Assembly: GCA_944379995.1 (NCBI GenBank)
Contig: CALWGF010000001.1
Span: forward strand, 62,001-126,000
Direction of reading: 5' to 3'
Length of the DNA: 64,000 bases
From: an uncultured Clostridia bacterium
GTDB taxonomy: Bacteria > Bacillota > Clostridia > Lachnospirales > Anaerotignaceae
Part shown: positions 34,993 through 43,287 of the stretch, one piece after another
Numbering within the stretch: position 1 is the stretch's first letter
Layout: every line of letters starts with the position of its first letter
Position numbers and translations under genes: made by a program
The notes under the pieces: generated by a model
Database searches by the model: none
The model's input: the letters and a program-made list of their open reading frames with translations, nothing else
What the model was told of the DNA's origin: nothing

Positions 34993-36319
34993 ATTTTATA
35001 TATTGTCTGCTATTGTAATTTCAATATCTTGTCTATTTTTTGCTTGTAAAAATGTAGATAATAATGACAATGTAAATAAATCCAAAAGTGATGAAAGTAT
35101 TGTTAATGATACAAAAAATAACAATGTTCAAAATAATGATAATAACAATAATAATATTGAAGTTATAGAAAATAGCAATGTAAATATTGAAAACAATACA
35201 GAAAATATAAATAATAATGAAATAACTGAAAATAGTGGTGACAAAAAACATAAATTTTCTTTGCAAGATACTATAATATCTATTTTTGGAAATTCATCTA
35301 AAAATGAATATACTTCAAATGAGAGCGAAGAACAAACTAATAATGAAAATTCTGATGAATATTCAAAATACTGGTCTGAAATATGTGATATTGCTTCTTT
35401 TGCAAATAATTATTACAATAATAATTATTCAAAAACAAGACTTGTAACAAAAAATGGGCGTTTTTATAATAAGGCTTCTGAAGAATATGTAGATATTAAT
35501 TATCTTATAGAAAAAGGTCTTGATAGTAAATATGCAGATTTTTCAGGTGAAATTTTGCTTTTAAATCCAAAGGATTTAGGAGAATTTCAAAATGTTTCTG
35601 TAAAAAATTCTCAAAATAATTTAACAGTATTTGTAACTATGAATATTCAATCTGATGATAAATATTTAATAGCTTCTTCAAAAAATTCAAAAGGGGTTAT
35701 GACTTCTGATGAATATAATAAACTTTTATACAAATACTATCAAAACCACGGAACACCACTTGATGTAAATCCATATTCCGAAAAATATCAAGATATTTTA
35801 GGGTTTATAAAATTATATGACGGTGCATATACAGACTATTTTGTAAGAAGTATGAAAATTGATGAAAAATACGCTTGTGTTGTACTTTCTCCTACATCAA
35901 ATGTAAATGATATAAGGGAATATATACTTATTAATGAAGATAATTTTTGGGAAGTTTTGCTTAATGATTTACATAAAGTATCAAGAGTTGCTGTATATGT
36001 TAATGAAAAAATACCTGACCTTAATTTTGAACTTTTGCCTAAATATGAAATAAATGATTATAATCTTAATACATATGACCCTAATGATGCATATTATGCA
36101 CTTGTTAAAAATGGATATATAAATGGTACTACTGATATTGTTTATATATGTGGTGCAGGTAAGTATTATTATGCTATTGATTATAAGAAAAATAGATACC
36201 TTCTTAAAAATGAAAAAGGTTATTGGAATATACAGATACCTCAAAGTTATAGAGAAGCTTATGAAATTATGGTTTCTGATGATAGTTTTGCACCTACGTT
36301 TATATTACTTAATGAATAA
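34973..36319 (+). CDS. Asn-rich lipoprotein of unknown function
   Basis: 448 residues from ATG 34973; the ATG at 34961 would touch the AAAAGG site. It overlaps the previous gene by 20 bases in another frame. An N-terminal RKQKIK, a hydrophobic stretch and a lipobox-like LFFAC (Cys near 24) suggest a lipoprotein. Then comes a long linker of Asn, Asp, Glu and Ile repeats (about 28-100), partly an effect of AAT/GAT-rich DNA. The C-terminal part (about 130-448) looks globular. I recognise no family. Confidence 0.7.
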   Translation: MRKQKIKFYILSAIVISISCLFFACKNVDNNDNVNKSKSDESIVNDTKNNNVQNNDNNNNNIEVIENSNVNIENNTENINNNEITENSGDKKHKFSLQDTIISIFGNSSKNEYTSNESEEQTNNENSDEYSKYWSEICDIASFANNYYNNNYSKTRLVTKNGRFYNKASEEYVDINYLIEKGLDSKYADFSGEILLLNPKDLGEFQNVSVKNSQNNLTVFVTMNIQSDDKYLIASSKNSKGVMTSDEYNKLLYKYYQNHGTPLDVNPYSEKYQDILGFIKLYDGAYTDYFVRSMKIDEKYACVVLSPTSNVNDIREYILINEDNFWEVLLNDLHKVSRVAVYVNEKIPDLNFELLPKYEINDYNLNTYDPNDAYYALVKNGYINGTTDIVYICGAGKYYYAIDYKKNRYLLKNEKGYWNIQIPQSYREAYEIMVSDDSFAPTFILLNE

Positions 36320-36331
36320 GGAGTTTTTTTA

Positions 36332-37210
36332 GTGAGTTACAATTTTGAAAATAAAAAAATAGTTCTTCCACAAAATGATAGCTTTAAAATATCAGAAACA
36401 CTTGAATGTGGTCAATGTTTCAGATTTGAAAAAATAGGCGATGAAAAATATACAGTAGTTGCTTTTGGTAAAGTTATACTTTTGGAAGAAAATGAAGATA
36501 GAACAGTTACCATATATGGTGCTGATGAAAAAGATTATAAAGAAATATGGGAAGATTATTTCGATTTTAGAAGAGATTATAATGTTATAAAAAATCTTTT
36601 GAAAAAAGATGATGTTCTAAAAAGTGCAATAGAGTATGCAGAGGGTATAAGAATACTTAATCAAGAGTTTTTTGAATGTCTTATATCATTTATAATTTCA
36701 CAAAATAACCGTATACCTATGATTAAAAAAGTTATTAAAAATATAAGTGAGAAATACGGTAAATTTATATGTGAATATGAAGGTGAAAAATATTATGCCT
36801 TTCCAACTGTTTTGGAGCTTTCAGAGGCTACTGAAGAAGGGCTTATGGAGTGTAAAACAGGATTTAGGGCAAAATATATTATTGATGCTGTTTCTAAAGT
36901 TAAAAGCGGTGAAATAAGTTTTGAAGAAATACAAACACTTTCAGCAGAAGATACAAAAAAGAAACTTATGACTATAAAAGGAGTAGGGCCAAAAGTTGCC
37001 GATTGTGTAACACTTTTTTCTTGTAGAAAATGTAATTCATTCCCTGTTGATGTTTGGGTAAAAAGAATTATGTCACATTTTTATTTTAATGATGAAGAAG
37101 CAAGTGTAAATGATATACACAAAATAGCCGATGAAAAATTTGGTGAGTATGCTGGATTTGCTCAACAGTATCTTTTTAATTATGCAAGACAATTTCAAAT
37201 AGGTAAATAA
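36332..37210 (+). CDS. ogg: 8-oxoguanine DNA glycosylase/AP lyase (OGG1 type)
   Basis: 292 residues from GTG 36332, 8 bases after AAGGAG. It removes 8-oxoguanine opposite C and nicks the abasic site. N-terminal OGG_N domain with LECGQCFRF near residue 25; helix-hairpin-helix ISQNNRIPMIKK near 131; TIKGVGPKVADC near 213-225, where Lys221 is the expected Schiff-base nucleophile, and FPVDVWVKR with the catalytic Asp near 239. This matches the OGG1 family rather than MutY or Nth; there is no Fe-S cluster. Confidence 0.93.
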   Translation: MSYNFENKKIVLPQNDSFKISETLECGQCFRFEKIGDEKYTVVAFGKVILLEENEDRTVTIYGADEKDYKEIWEDYFDFRRDYNVIKNLLKKDDVLKSAIEYAEGIRILNQEFFECLISFIISQNNRIPMIKKVIKNISEKYGKFICEYEGEKYYAFPTVLELSEATEEGLMECKTGFRAKYIIDAVSKVKSGEISFEEIQTLSAEDTKKKLMTIKGVGPKVADCVTLFSCRKCNSFPVDVWVKRIMSHFYFNDEEASVNDIHKIADEKFGEYAGFAQQYLFNYARQFQIGK

Positions 37211-37211
37211 A

Positions 37212-37243
37212 AAAAATGGCAGATAATATCTGCCATTTTTATT
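37212..37243. terminator. Bidirectional terminator between ogg and the 37244 gene
   Basis: AAAAATGGCAGATA is followed by its complement TATCTGCCATTTTT. T-rich flanks exist on both strands and the genes converge. Confidence 0.9.
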
Positions 37244-37657
37244 TTATTCAAGTGTATCCACAAAAGCTTTTACTTCATCGCTAAAGTATTTACTGCTTTC
37301 CATAATCTGTTCTTTTGTTTCACCGCTATTATATGCTCTTTTTATACCATCAATAATTATTTTATCTTTTCTGTTTAAAAGACTTGAAACATAATCTTTT
37401 GATTTATTTTTTCCTCTATATATGCCCATTTCTTCAAGATTTTTAAGTTCATCTATATATTTTGATGCTTCATAAATTTTTCCTACTATAAGAGATGTTT
37501 TATTAGCTGTAAGAGCAATTTGTATAGCATCTTCAATTTTTCTTAATACAAATGAAGGTGTATTATATTTTTGTGAAGATTTATTTATTTTAGGTTTTGA
37601 AGTAGTATTTTTTCTGTATCCAAATTTGCCTTTATTATTTTTATTTTTAAAATTCAT
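37244..37657 (-). CDS. Small basic hypothetical protein
   Basis: 137 residues. The first 35 are very basic and disordered-looking (many Lys, Asn, Ser, with FGYRKN). The rest is helical, with SFVLRKIEDAIQIALTANKTSLIVG and a final helix KYFSDEVKAFVDTLE. No signal peptide and no known family that I can name. The basic tail could bind nucleic acid or membrane; that is inference. AGGAGAG lies before the ATG and glcK ends only 13 bases upstream, so they may be co-transcribed. Confidence 0.65.
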   Translation of the reverse strand: MNFKNKNNKGKFGYRKNTTSKPKINKSSQKYNTPSFVLRKIEDAIQIALTANKTSLIVGKIYEASKYIDELKNLEEMGIYRGKNKSKDYVSSLLNRKDKIIIDGIKRAYNSGETKEQIMESSKYFSDEVKAFVDTLE

Positions 37658-37670
37658 TTTTCTCTCCTAA

Positions 37671-38612
37671 TTATTTACCAAGTATCATTTTTGCACAACC
37701 ATACATTCCGGCATCATTTTCAAGTGTTGCAATAAGGAATTTTTTATTTTTACAAGAGTCAAAAGCATACATATTATAAAAATGTGATATTTTTTCAATA
37801 AGGAAATTACCTGCTTTTGATACACCACCACCAATAACAAATGCCTCAGGGTCAACAACACAAGCTATATTTGAAAGTGCAAATCCAAGACAATCACATA
37901 CATAGTCCATTATTTCAATTGCAAGTTTGTCATCTTTTTTTGTATAATCAAGAACATCTTTAGCTGTTAAATTTTCAATATCTCTTAATGGAGATTGTGT
38001 TTCTGTTTTTTCAATAAATCTTTTTGCAGATTTTACAATACCTGTTGCAGATGCATACTGTTCAAGACAACCTTTTCTTTTGCAGTTACAATAGTCAACT
38101 TCATCTTTATTAACTGTTATATGTCCTATTTCTCCGCCAGCTCCCATATGACCTGCTACAATTTCACCGTCAATTATTATTCCGCCGCCTACACCTGTAC
38201 CAAGTGTTACCATTACAATGCTATTGTGACCTTTTCCGCCACCTTGCCACATTTCTCCTAATGCGGCAGCATTTGCATCATTTGCAACTTTTACTGTAAG
38301 TCCTGTAAGTTTTTCAAGCTCTTGTTTTACATTAAATGCAGACCAACCAACATTTACACAACCATTCACAAAGCCGTCACCTGTAACAGGTCCCGGAACA
38401 TCAAGTCCAATACCTATAATATCATCTTTTGATATTGATTTTTCAGCAATTTTTTCATTTATTGTTTTTGTTATATCAGAAAGTATATTTTTTCCGCCTT
38501 CTGATTTATCTGTTACTATTTCCCATTTATCAATAAGCTCTCCATTATCTGTAAAAAGCCCCATTTTTATTGTTGTTCCACCCATATCGGCACCAAAGCA
38601 GAATTTATTCAT
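37671..38612 (-). CDS. glcK: ROK-family glucokinase
   Basis: 313 residues. N-terminal phosphate loop GADMGGTTIKMGLF near residue 7; catalytic Asp in VANDANAAALGE near 106; GTGVGGGIIIDG near 138; ROK zinc motif CNCKRKGCLEQYAS near 176-189 with His in GEIGHITV. It phosphorylates glucose with ATP to glucose 6-phosphate. The ROK signature is complete, so an enzyme rather than a NagC/XylR repressor; there is no DNA-binding domain. Confidence 0.92.
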   Translation of the reverse strand: MNKFCFGADMGGTTIKMGLFTDNGELIDKWEIVTDKSEGGKNILSDITKTINEKIAEKSISKDDIIGIGLDVPGPVTGDGFVNGCVNVGWSAFNVKQELEKLTGLTVKVANDANAAALGEMWQGGGKGHNSIVMVTLGTGVGGGIIIDGEIVAGHMGAGGEIGHITVNKDEVDYCNCKRKGCLEQYASATGIVKSAKRFIEKTETQSPLRDIENLTAKDVLDYTKKDDKLAIEIMDYVCDCLGFALSNIACVVDPEAFVIGGGVSKAGNFLIEKISHFYNMYAFDSCKNKKFLIATLENDAGMYGCAKMILGK

Positions 38613-38635
38613 ATGTAATTTCTCCCCTCAAAATT

Positions 38636-39157
38636 TTATTTTTTATATTTATATACTATATTGTATAAATCATTATTAAGTGTTTTAAATTCATTTTCAG
38701 TAATTTTTCTTGGAATACTCATAATTTTCAATGGCACAAAAGGATTTCCTTCTCTTGTAGGTGGTTGAACATATTTGTGTTCATTCATAGTAAAATTATT
38801 TCTTTCATAAAATCCTATTCGACGTATTGAAAAATCATCTTCAGGATATTCAACTTCCAAAACAACAGGTCGCTTTTGATTTTTACAGAATTCATTAAGC
38901 ATTTTTGCACCAATATTATTTCCACGTTGATTTTTTTCAACAGCAAAATGTTCTATATATGAAAAATCAGTAAGCTCCCAATGAGCAATAAATCCAATAA
39001 TTTTATCTTCATTGTTTCGTTCAACATCTATTGAATATATGTTTTCCAAAAGAAGCTTTTTTTGACCTTCATATGTTCTCATTTCTGTATTTGGAAAAGA
39101 ATTATCCATTATTTTAAAAACTTCATCAAATTCTTTTAAATTCATTTTTGAAAGCAT
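38636..39157 (-). CDS. GNAT-family N-acetyltransferase
   Basis: 173 residues from ATG 39157 with AGGAG nine bases ahead. The central acetyl-CoA binding region is visible as AVEKNQRGNNIGAKMLNEF near residue 72-90 (Q/RxxGxG/A pattern), preceded by the beta-strand FSYIEHF. The substrate (amine, aminoglycoside or protein N-terminus) cannot be told. Ends 23 bases before glcK on the same strand. Confidence 0.82.
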   Translation of the reverse strand: MLSKMNLKEFDEVFKIMDNSFPNTEMRTYEGQKKLLLENIYSIDVERNNEDKIIGFIAHWELTDFSYIEHFAVEKNQRGNNIGAKMLNEFCKNQKRPVVLEVEYPEDDFSIRRIGFYERNNFTMNEHKYVQPPTREGNPFVPLKIMSIPRKITENEFKTLNNDLYNIVYKYKK

Positions 39158-39208
39158 TTTATCAAACTCCTAAAAATTATTCCATTACATTTTAACATAT
39201 TTAATATA

Positions 39209-39243
39209 TAATAAAAAGCCCCTCTTTGATTGTCAAAGAGGGG
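39209..39243 (-). terminator. Terminator of feoAB
   Basis: CCCCTCTTTGA and TCAAAGAGGGG face each other across 3 bases (39219-39243). On the minus strand the hairpin is followed by CTTTTTATTAT. Confidence 0.92.
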
Positions 39244-39249
39244 AGTTTA

Positions 39250-41331
39250 TTAGAAACCTAAAAGTGTTCCTACATTATATATTATGAAAGATACAACCCA
39301 AGCTGTAAAAATCCAAAAACCAATAGCAAATGCTGTCCATTTTCCGGAGTTAAGTTCTGCTCTTGCAGCAGATACAGCCGCTATACAAGGAACACAAAGA
39401 AGATTAAATGCCATAAATGATATAGCCGCAGCAGGTGAGAATGAAGCCGCTACAACAGCCAAAAGAGCTTGTCTTGCTTCATTATTTTCAAGAGCATCTC
39501 CGCCGTCAGAAGGTGTATAAAGTACACCCATTGTTGAAACAACTGCTTCTTTTGCAATAAGTCCTGTAAGTATTGCAACTATTGCTTTCCAACCGTCACT
39601 TCCGTTTACAAATCCTAAAGGTTTAAAGAATGGTACAAGTACTGTTCCTATTACTCCAAGAATGCTGTCTGCTGAACCGCTTCCAACCATTTCAAGTGAG
39701 AATGAGAAGTTTGAAAGGAACCATATAACTATTGTTGACGCAAGTATAACTGTTCCTGCTCTGAAAAGGTATCCTTTAAGTTTTTCCCAAAGAAGAAGTA
39801 TAAGACTTTTTGCTCTTGGACAATGATATTGTGGAAGTTCCATTATAAATGGTGCGTTTTCATCTCTAAATACAACTTTTTTAAGTATAATTGCGGCTAT
39901 TACTGCTGTTACAATTCCTATAAGATACATTCCGAAAACAACAATGTCTGAATTTTCTTTAAATAATGCTGCTGTAAACATAGCATATATAGGAAGTTTT
40001 GCACCACAAGAGAAAAATGGCACAATAAGCATTGTTATTTTACGGTCACGTTCATTTTCAAGTGTTCTTGCACCCATTATTGCAGGTACAGAACAACCAA
40101 ATCCCATAAGAAGGGGAAGGAATGAACGACCGGAAAGACCAAAATGTCTTAATATTTTATCCATTATAAATGCTGCTCTTGCCATATATCCGCTATCTTC
40201 AAGTATTGAAAGAAAAAGGAAAAGACAAAGTATCTGTGGCACAAATGAAAGTACTGAACCAATACCGCCAATTATACCGTCAACAACAAATCCAAATACC
40301 CAGTCTGAGGCATTTGCTTTTACAAGAAGTGATGAAACAAAATCACTAAATATACCAACACCATTTTCTGCAAGTGTTTTTAAAAATACACCGGGAGAGG
40401 AAAGCCCCTCAATGCCAAAAAGTGCTTCACTAAATGTAAAATGGAATACAAGAAACATAAATACAAGGAATATTGGTATTCCTAAAAATTTATGTGTAAG
40501 TATTCTGTCAAATTTATCTGACGGACTAAGGTCAGTAACATTTCTTTTTCTTTTTATTCTTGGTGAACAATATTCTGTTATAAATTTATATCTAAGGTCA
40601 GCAACTACTGCCTCAACATCATTATAAATATCTTTTTTTGCTATTTCATCAAGTATGTTTTTAAGTTCTTCTTTATGGTCGGAAAGAAGTGGATTTTCAA
40701 GTGATATTGAGTCAGCCTCAAGAAGTTTTACAGAATTAAAAACAACATGAGGAATATCATGTTCCTCAAGAAGTTTTTGTACTTCTAAAATAGCATCTTT
40801 TATATGGCTATCCATAAGTACTGATTTACCTTCTCTTTTTAGAGCTGCTGTTTTTATGGCTGTTTCCATAAGTTCTTGTATACCATTTCCGTTAAGGGCG
40901 GATATAGGCACAACAGGAACACCAAGTATTGAAGAAAGACCGGCTATATCTATTGTATCACCTTGTTTTTCAACAATATCCATCATATTAAGTGCTATTA
41001 CAACAGGACAATCAATTTCAAGTATCTGTGTTGTAAGATAAAGATTTCTTTCTATATTTGTTGCATCTATAATATTTATTATAAGGTCTGGAGTATCATT
41101 TATAATAAAATTTCTTGCAATAATTTCTTCCGGTGTATATGGTGAAAGAGAGTATATACCTGGAAGGTCTATTATATTTATATTTTCTCCTGTTTTACTT
41201 TTATATGTACCTTCTTTTCTATCTACTGTGACACCTGCCCAGTTTCCAACGTGAGCAGTACTTCCTGTAAGTTCGTTAAAAAGTGCAGTTTTACCACAGT
41301 TTGGATTTCCGGCAAGACCAAATCTTAACAT
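39250..41331 (-). CDS. feoB: Ferrous iron transport protein FeoB
   Basis: 693 residues. Cytoplasmic G domain: G1 GNPNCGKTALFNELTGS near residue 8, G3 DLPGIYSLSP near 56, G4 ALNMMDI near 117. Then a helical GDI-like spacer, and a membrane domain with two Gate motifs, including VPFFSCGAKLPIYA near 432. The Cys in that gate is a known conserved feature. It imports Fe2+ under anaerobic conditions. feoA precedes it by 15 bases on the same strand. Confidence 0.96.
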   Translation of the reverse strand: MLRFGLAGNPNCGKTALFNELTGSTAHVGNWAGVTVDRKEGTYKSKTGENINIIDLPGIYSLSPYTPEEIIARNFIINDTPDLIINIIDATNIERNLYLTTQILEIDCPVVIALNMMDIVEKQGDTIDIAGLSSILGVPVVPISALNGNGIQELMETAIKTAALKREGKSVLMDSHIKDAILEVQKLLEEHDIPHVVFNSVKLLEADSISLENPLLSDHKEELKNILDEIAKKDIYNDVEAVVADLRYKFITEYCSPRIKRKRNVTDLSPSDKFDRILTHKFLGIPIFLVFMFLVFHFTFSEALFGIEGLSSPGVFLKTLAENGVGIFSDFVSSLLVKANASDWVFGFVVDGIIGGIGSVLSFVPQILCLFLFLSILEDSGYMARAAFIMDKILRHFGLSGRSFLPLLMGFGCSVPAIMGARTLENERDRKITMLIVPFFSCGAKLPIYAMFTAALFKENSDIVVFGMYLIGIVTAVIAAIILKKVVFRDENAPFIMELPQYHCPRAKSLILLLWEKLKGYLFRAGTVILASTIVIWFLSNFSFSLEMVGSGSADSILGVIGTVLVPFFKPLGFVNGSDGWKAIVAILTGLIAKEAVVSTMGVLYTPSDGGDALENNEARQALLAVVAASFSPAAAISFMAFNLLCVPCIAAVSAARAELNSGKWTAFAIGFWIFTAWVVSFIIYNVGTLLGF

Positions 41332-41346
41332 ATTTTTCCTCCTGTG

Positions 41347-41577
41347 TTATTCTTTTTCAATTAAAACAGATTGTGCTTCTGATTTTCTAAGGCTTAATTG
41401 ATAACCTCTTACTGTTATTTCGATAGGGTCACCAAAAGGAGCTGTTTTTCTATGTATTATAAATGCCCCCGGTGTTATGCCAAGGTCAAAAAGACGTCTT
41501 CTTACAGCACCTTCTCCTGTAACTTTCTGTACAGTTCCTTTTTCTCCGGGATTAAATTTATCTAATGAAGTAAGCAT
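41347..41577 (-). CDS. feoA: Ferrous iron transport accessory protein FeoA
   Basis: 76 residues with the SH3-like FeoA pattern: LDKFNPGEKGTVQKVTG, RRRLFDLGITPG and GDPIEITVRGYQLSLRKSEA. It is thought to modulate FeoB. First gene of the feoAB operon, with GGAGG before the ATG. Confidence 0.94.
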   Translation of the reverse strand: MLTSLDKFNPGEKGTVQKVTGEGAVRRRLFDLGITPGAFIIHRKTAPFGDPIEITVRGYQLSLRKSEAQSVLIEKE

Positions 41578-41624
41578 ATATATTACCTCCTGTTTGTTAA
41601 ATACTGCTAACTTTGCTATGATAT

Positions 41625-41656
41625 ATATTACAATATAAGTTATTGAAAATCAATAA
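41625..41656 (-). promoter_or_regulatory. feoAB promoter overlapped by a 17-base palindrome
   Basis: On the minus strand TTGATT (41653-41648), 17 bases, TAATAT (41630-41625). The palindrome TTATTGA-AAA-TCAATAA (41640-41656) covers the -35. That is a typical place for an iron-dependent repressor such as Fur or DtxR/IdeR, though it matches neither consensus exactly. Confidence 0.5.
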
Positions 41657-41824
41657 TAATTTTTAAATGATATAAAGTTTTATTAATAATATTAAAAATA
41701 TGCTTTATATATGTAAAAATACTTCTTTAAATTAATGAATTTGTAATTAAATTGTAATCTTTTTTCGCCGATTTAGGTGTATACTTAATCTTAAATTAAT
41801 TTTTTTTAAAGAGGTGATTTATAA

Positions 41825-43096
41825 ATGAAAAAAATAAAAGGACTTATTATTGCTATTTTTACTGTTTTAATAATGTCTATATCAGTATATGCAAATAATA
41901 TAACTGTAAGACTTAATGGAACACCAATAGAATTTTCTCAAAGCCCTGTAATAATGAATGACAGAGTTATGGTACCTATGAGGGGGATATTTGAAAGTCT
42001 TGGATATAGTGTTGAATGGAACCCTTCAAATAAAAGTATTACTGCCCAAAAAAGTGGTATTGTTATACAGCTTAGAATAGGAAGTATGCTTTCTGATATA
42101 AATGGTGAAAAATATACTCTTGACTCACCACCTTTCCTTTTAAATGGTACAACAATGGTTCCTGTAAGATTTATATCGGAACAATCAGGTTCTACTGTTA
42201 CTTGGTCACCAGAAGAACAAACCGTTTTTATATCAAATGATTATAGCTTTTCAGTAACAGAAGCCTCAAAAGCCGTTGTTCAAATAAACACAAATACTAG
42301 CCAAGGAAGCGGATTTTTTATAGGTGACGGACTTATAGCAACAAATAGACATGTTATTAAAAATGCAACTGATTTAAGTGTTGTATTTAGTGATTATTCA
42401 ATTTATGACGGTGATGTTACAGTTGTTGGATATGATGATATATCTGATATAGCCATACTTAAAATAAATAAAACAGGAAATCCATATTTTAAAATGGGAA
42501 ATTCTGATAGTTTAACTGTTGGAAGCGGTGTAACTGCAATAGGTTCTCCTTTGGGTAGACTTAATATTGTTACAACAGGTGTTGTTACTGGAAAAATGCC
42601 AAGTCTTATTGTATCTTCTGCAAAAATACAACAAGGAAGTAGTGGAGGAGTTCTTATTAATTCAATAGGTGAGGCTGTTGGTATGACATTTTCTTTTGAC
42701 TCAGGAAATAATTATTTTTCAATACCTATAAATGATATAAAAGCAGTACCTCTAGATAAAAATCTTACATTGGAACAGTATAAAAGTATTGAAGGAACAT
42801 ATATCGCTCCACCACAGCTTTTTGATGTTTACAATGAAAATGGTTCTATAAATTTATATTGGGAAAATGTTTATGGTGCAGACGGATATTATGTTTATAT
42901 TTCAAATACAATAAATGGTGAGTATACTCAAACAAAAAATCCAAATACAGGGGATTATTTATGGTATTGGGGATACCCAAAAAGTTTTGGTTTGAAAAAT
43001 AATGGCAATGTAAAATTATATGTTAAAGTTGCAACTGTAAGAAATGGAGTAGTTTCAGTTTTAAGTGAACCTATTGAAATTAAATATGGATTTTAA
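41825..43096 (+). CDS. Secreted stalk-domain trypsin-like serine protease
   Basis: 423 residues. Signal peptide at 1-23. A copper-amine-oxidase N-terminal-like stalk domain spans about 24-135 (TVRLNGTPIEFSQSPV, RVMVPMRGIFE, GTTMVPVRFISEQSG), a domain common on clostridial surface proteins. Then a trypsin-like protease domain (about 145-320): His176 in TNRHVI, Asp near 208 in DISDIAIL and Ser near 273 in QGSSGGV, so the HtrA-like triad is intact. The C-terminal 90 residues look like a fibronectin-III fold (YWENVYGADGYYVYIS). No PDZ domain is visible. Probably wall- or surface-located quality control or processing. Confidence 0.85.
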   Translation: MKKIKGLIIAIFTVLIMSISVYANNITVRLNGTPIEFSQSPVIMNDRVMVPMRGIFESLGYSVEWNPSNKSITAQKSGIVIQLRIGSMLSDINGEKYTLDSPPFLLNGTTMVPVRFISEQSGSTVTWSPEEQTVFISNDYSFSVTEASKAVVQINTNTSQGSGFFIGDGLIATNRHVIKNATDLSVVFSDYSIYDGDVTVVGYDDISDIAILKINKTGNPYFKMGNSDSLTVGSGVTAIGSPLGRLNIVTTGVVTGKMPSLIVSSAKIQQGSSGGVLINSIGEAVGMTFSFDSGNNYFSIPINDIKAVPLDKNLTLEQYKSIEGTYIAPPQLFDVYNENGSINLYWENVYGADGYYVYISNTINGEYTQTKNPNTGDYLWYWGYPKSFGLKNNGNVKLYVKVATVRNGVVSVLSEPIEIKYGF

Positions 43097-43139
43097 CTTT
43101 TTTTAATTTCTTTAATATTTTTAATATTATTTGTTACTG

Positions 43140-43169
43140 TTGACTAAGAGAATTTTTATTAGTTATAAT
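43140..43169 (+). promoter_or_regulatory. Promoter of the CDF-transporter leader
   Basis: TTGACT (43140-43145), 18 bases, TATAAT (43164-43169). Start expected near 43176, so a leader of about 110 bases precedes the gene. Confidence 0.75.
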
Positions 43170-43176
43170 TTATTAC

Positions 43177-43259
43177 ATCAGAGATTATATTAAATCTCGG
43201 GCCTTTTTGGCAGCAGAATATTCTGTGGGACAATTTTTTAGAATTGTCCCTTTTTTTTT
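43177..43259 (+). promoter_or_regulatory. Structured leader with terminator (possible metal-responsive attenuator)
   Basis: Three small hairpins follow the promoter: GAGATT/AATCTC (43181-43198), GCC/GGC (43201-43211) and CAGAAT/ATTCTG (43214-43225). A strong terminator follows: GGGACAATT (43227-43235) pairs with AATTGTCCC (43242-43250), then nine T. The stretch CGGGC...GGCAGCAGA...TCTGTGGGACA resembles the 3' half of the NiCo (czcD) riboswitch. The 5' half of that aptamer is not visible, so I do not call it. Confidence 0.45.
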
Positions 43260-43287
43260 ACGAATATATTATAAGGAGATGAATTTT

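Noticed and set aside
35100..35260. Short tandem repeat in the Asn-rich coding stretch
   Set aside because: The AAT/GAT-rich sequence has no fixed unit; it reflects low-complexity coding.
39944..40627. 227-codon plus-strand frame inside feoB
   Set aside because: feoB is unmistakable on the other strand over the whole length; the frame arises from its codon bias.
43140..43259. Calling a canonical NiCo riboswitch
   Set aside because: Only the 3' half resembles the class; the conserved 5' joining region is not found after the predicted transcription start. Reported as a finding instead.
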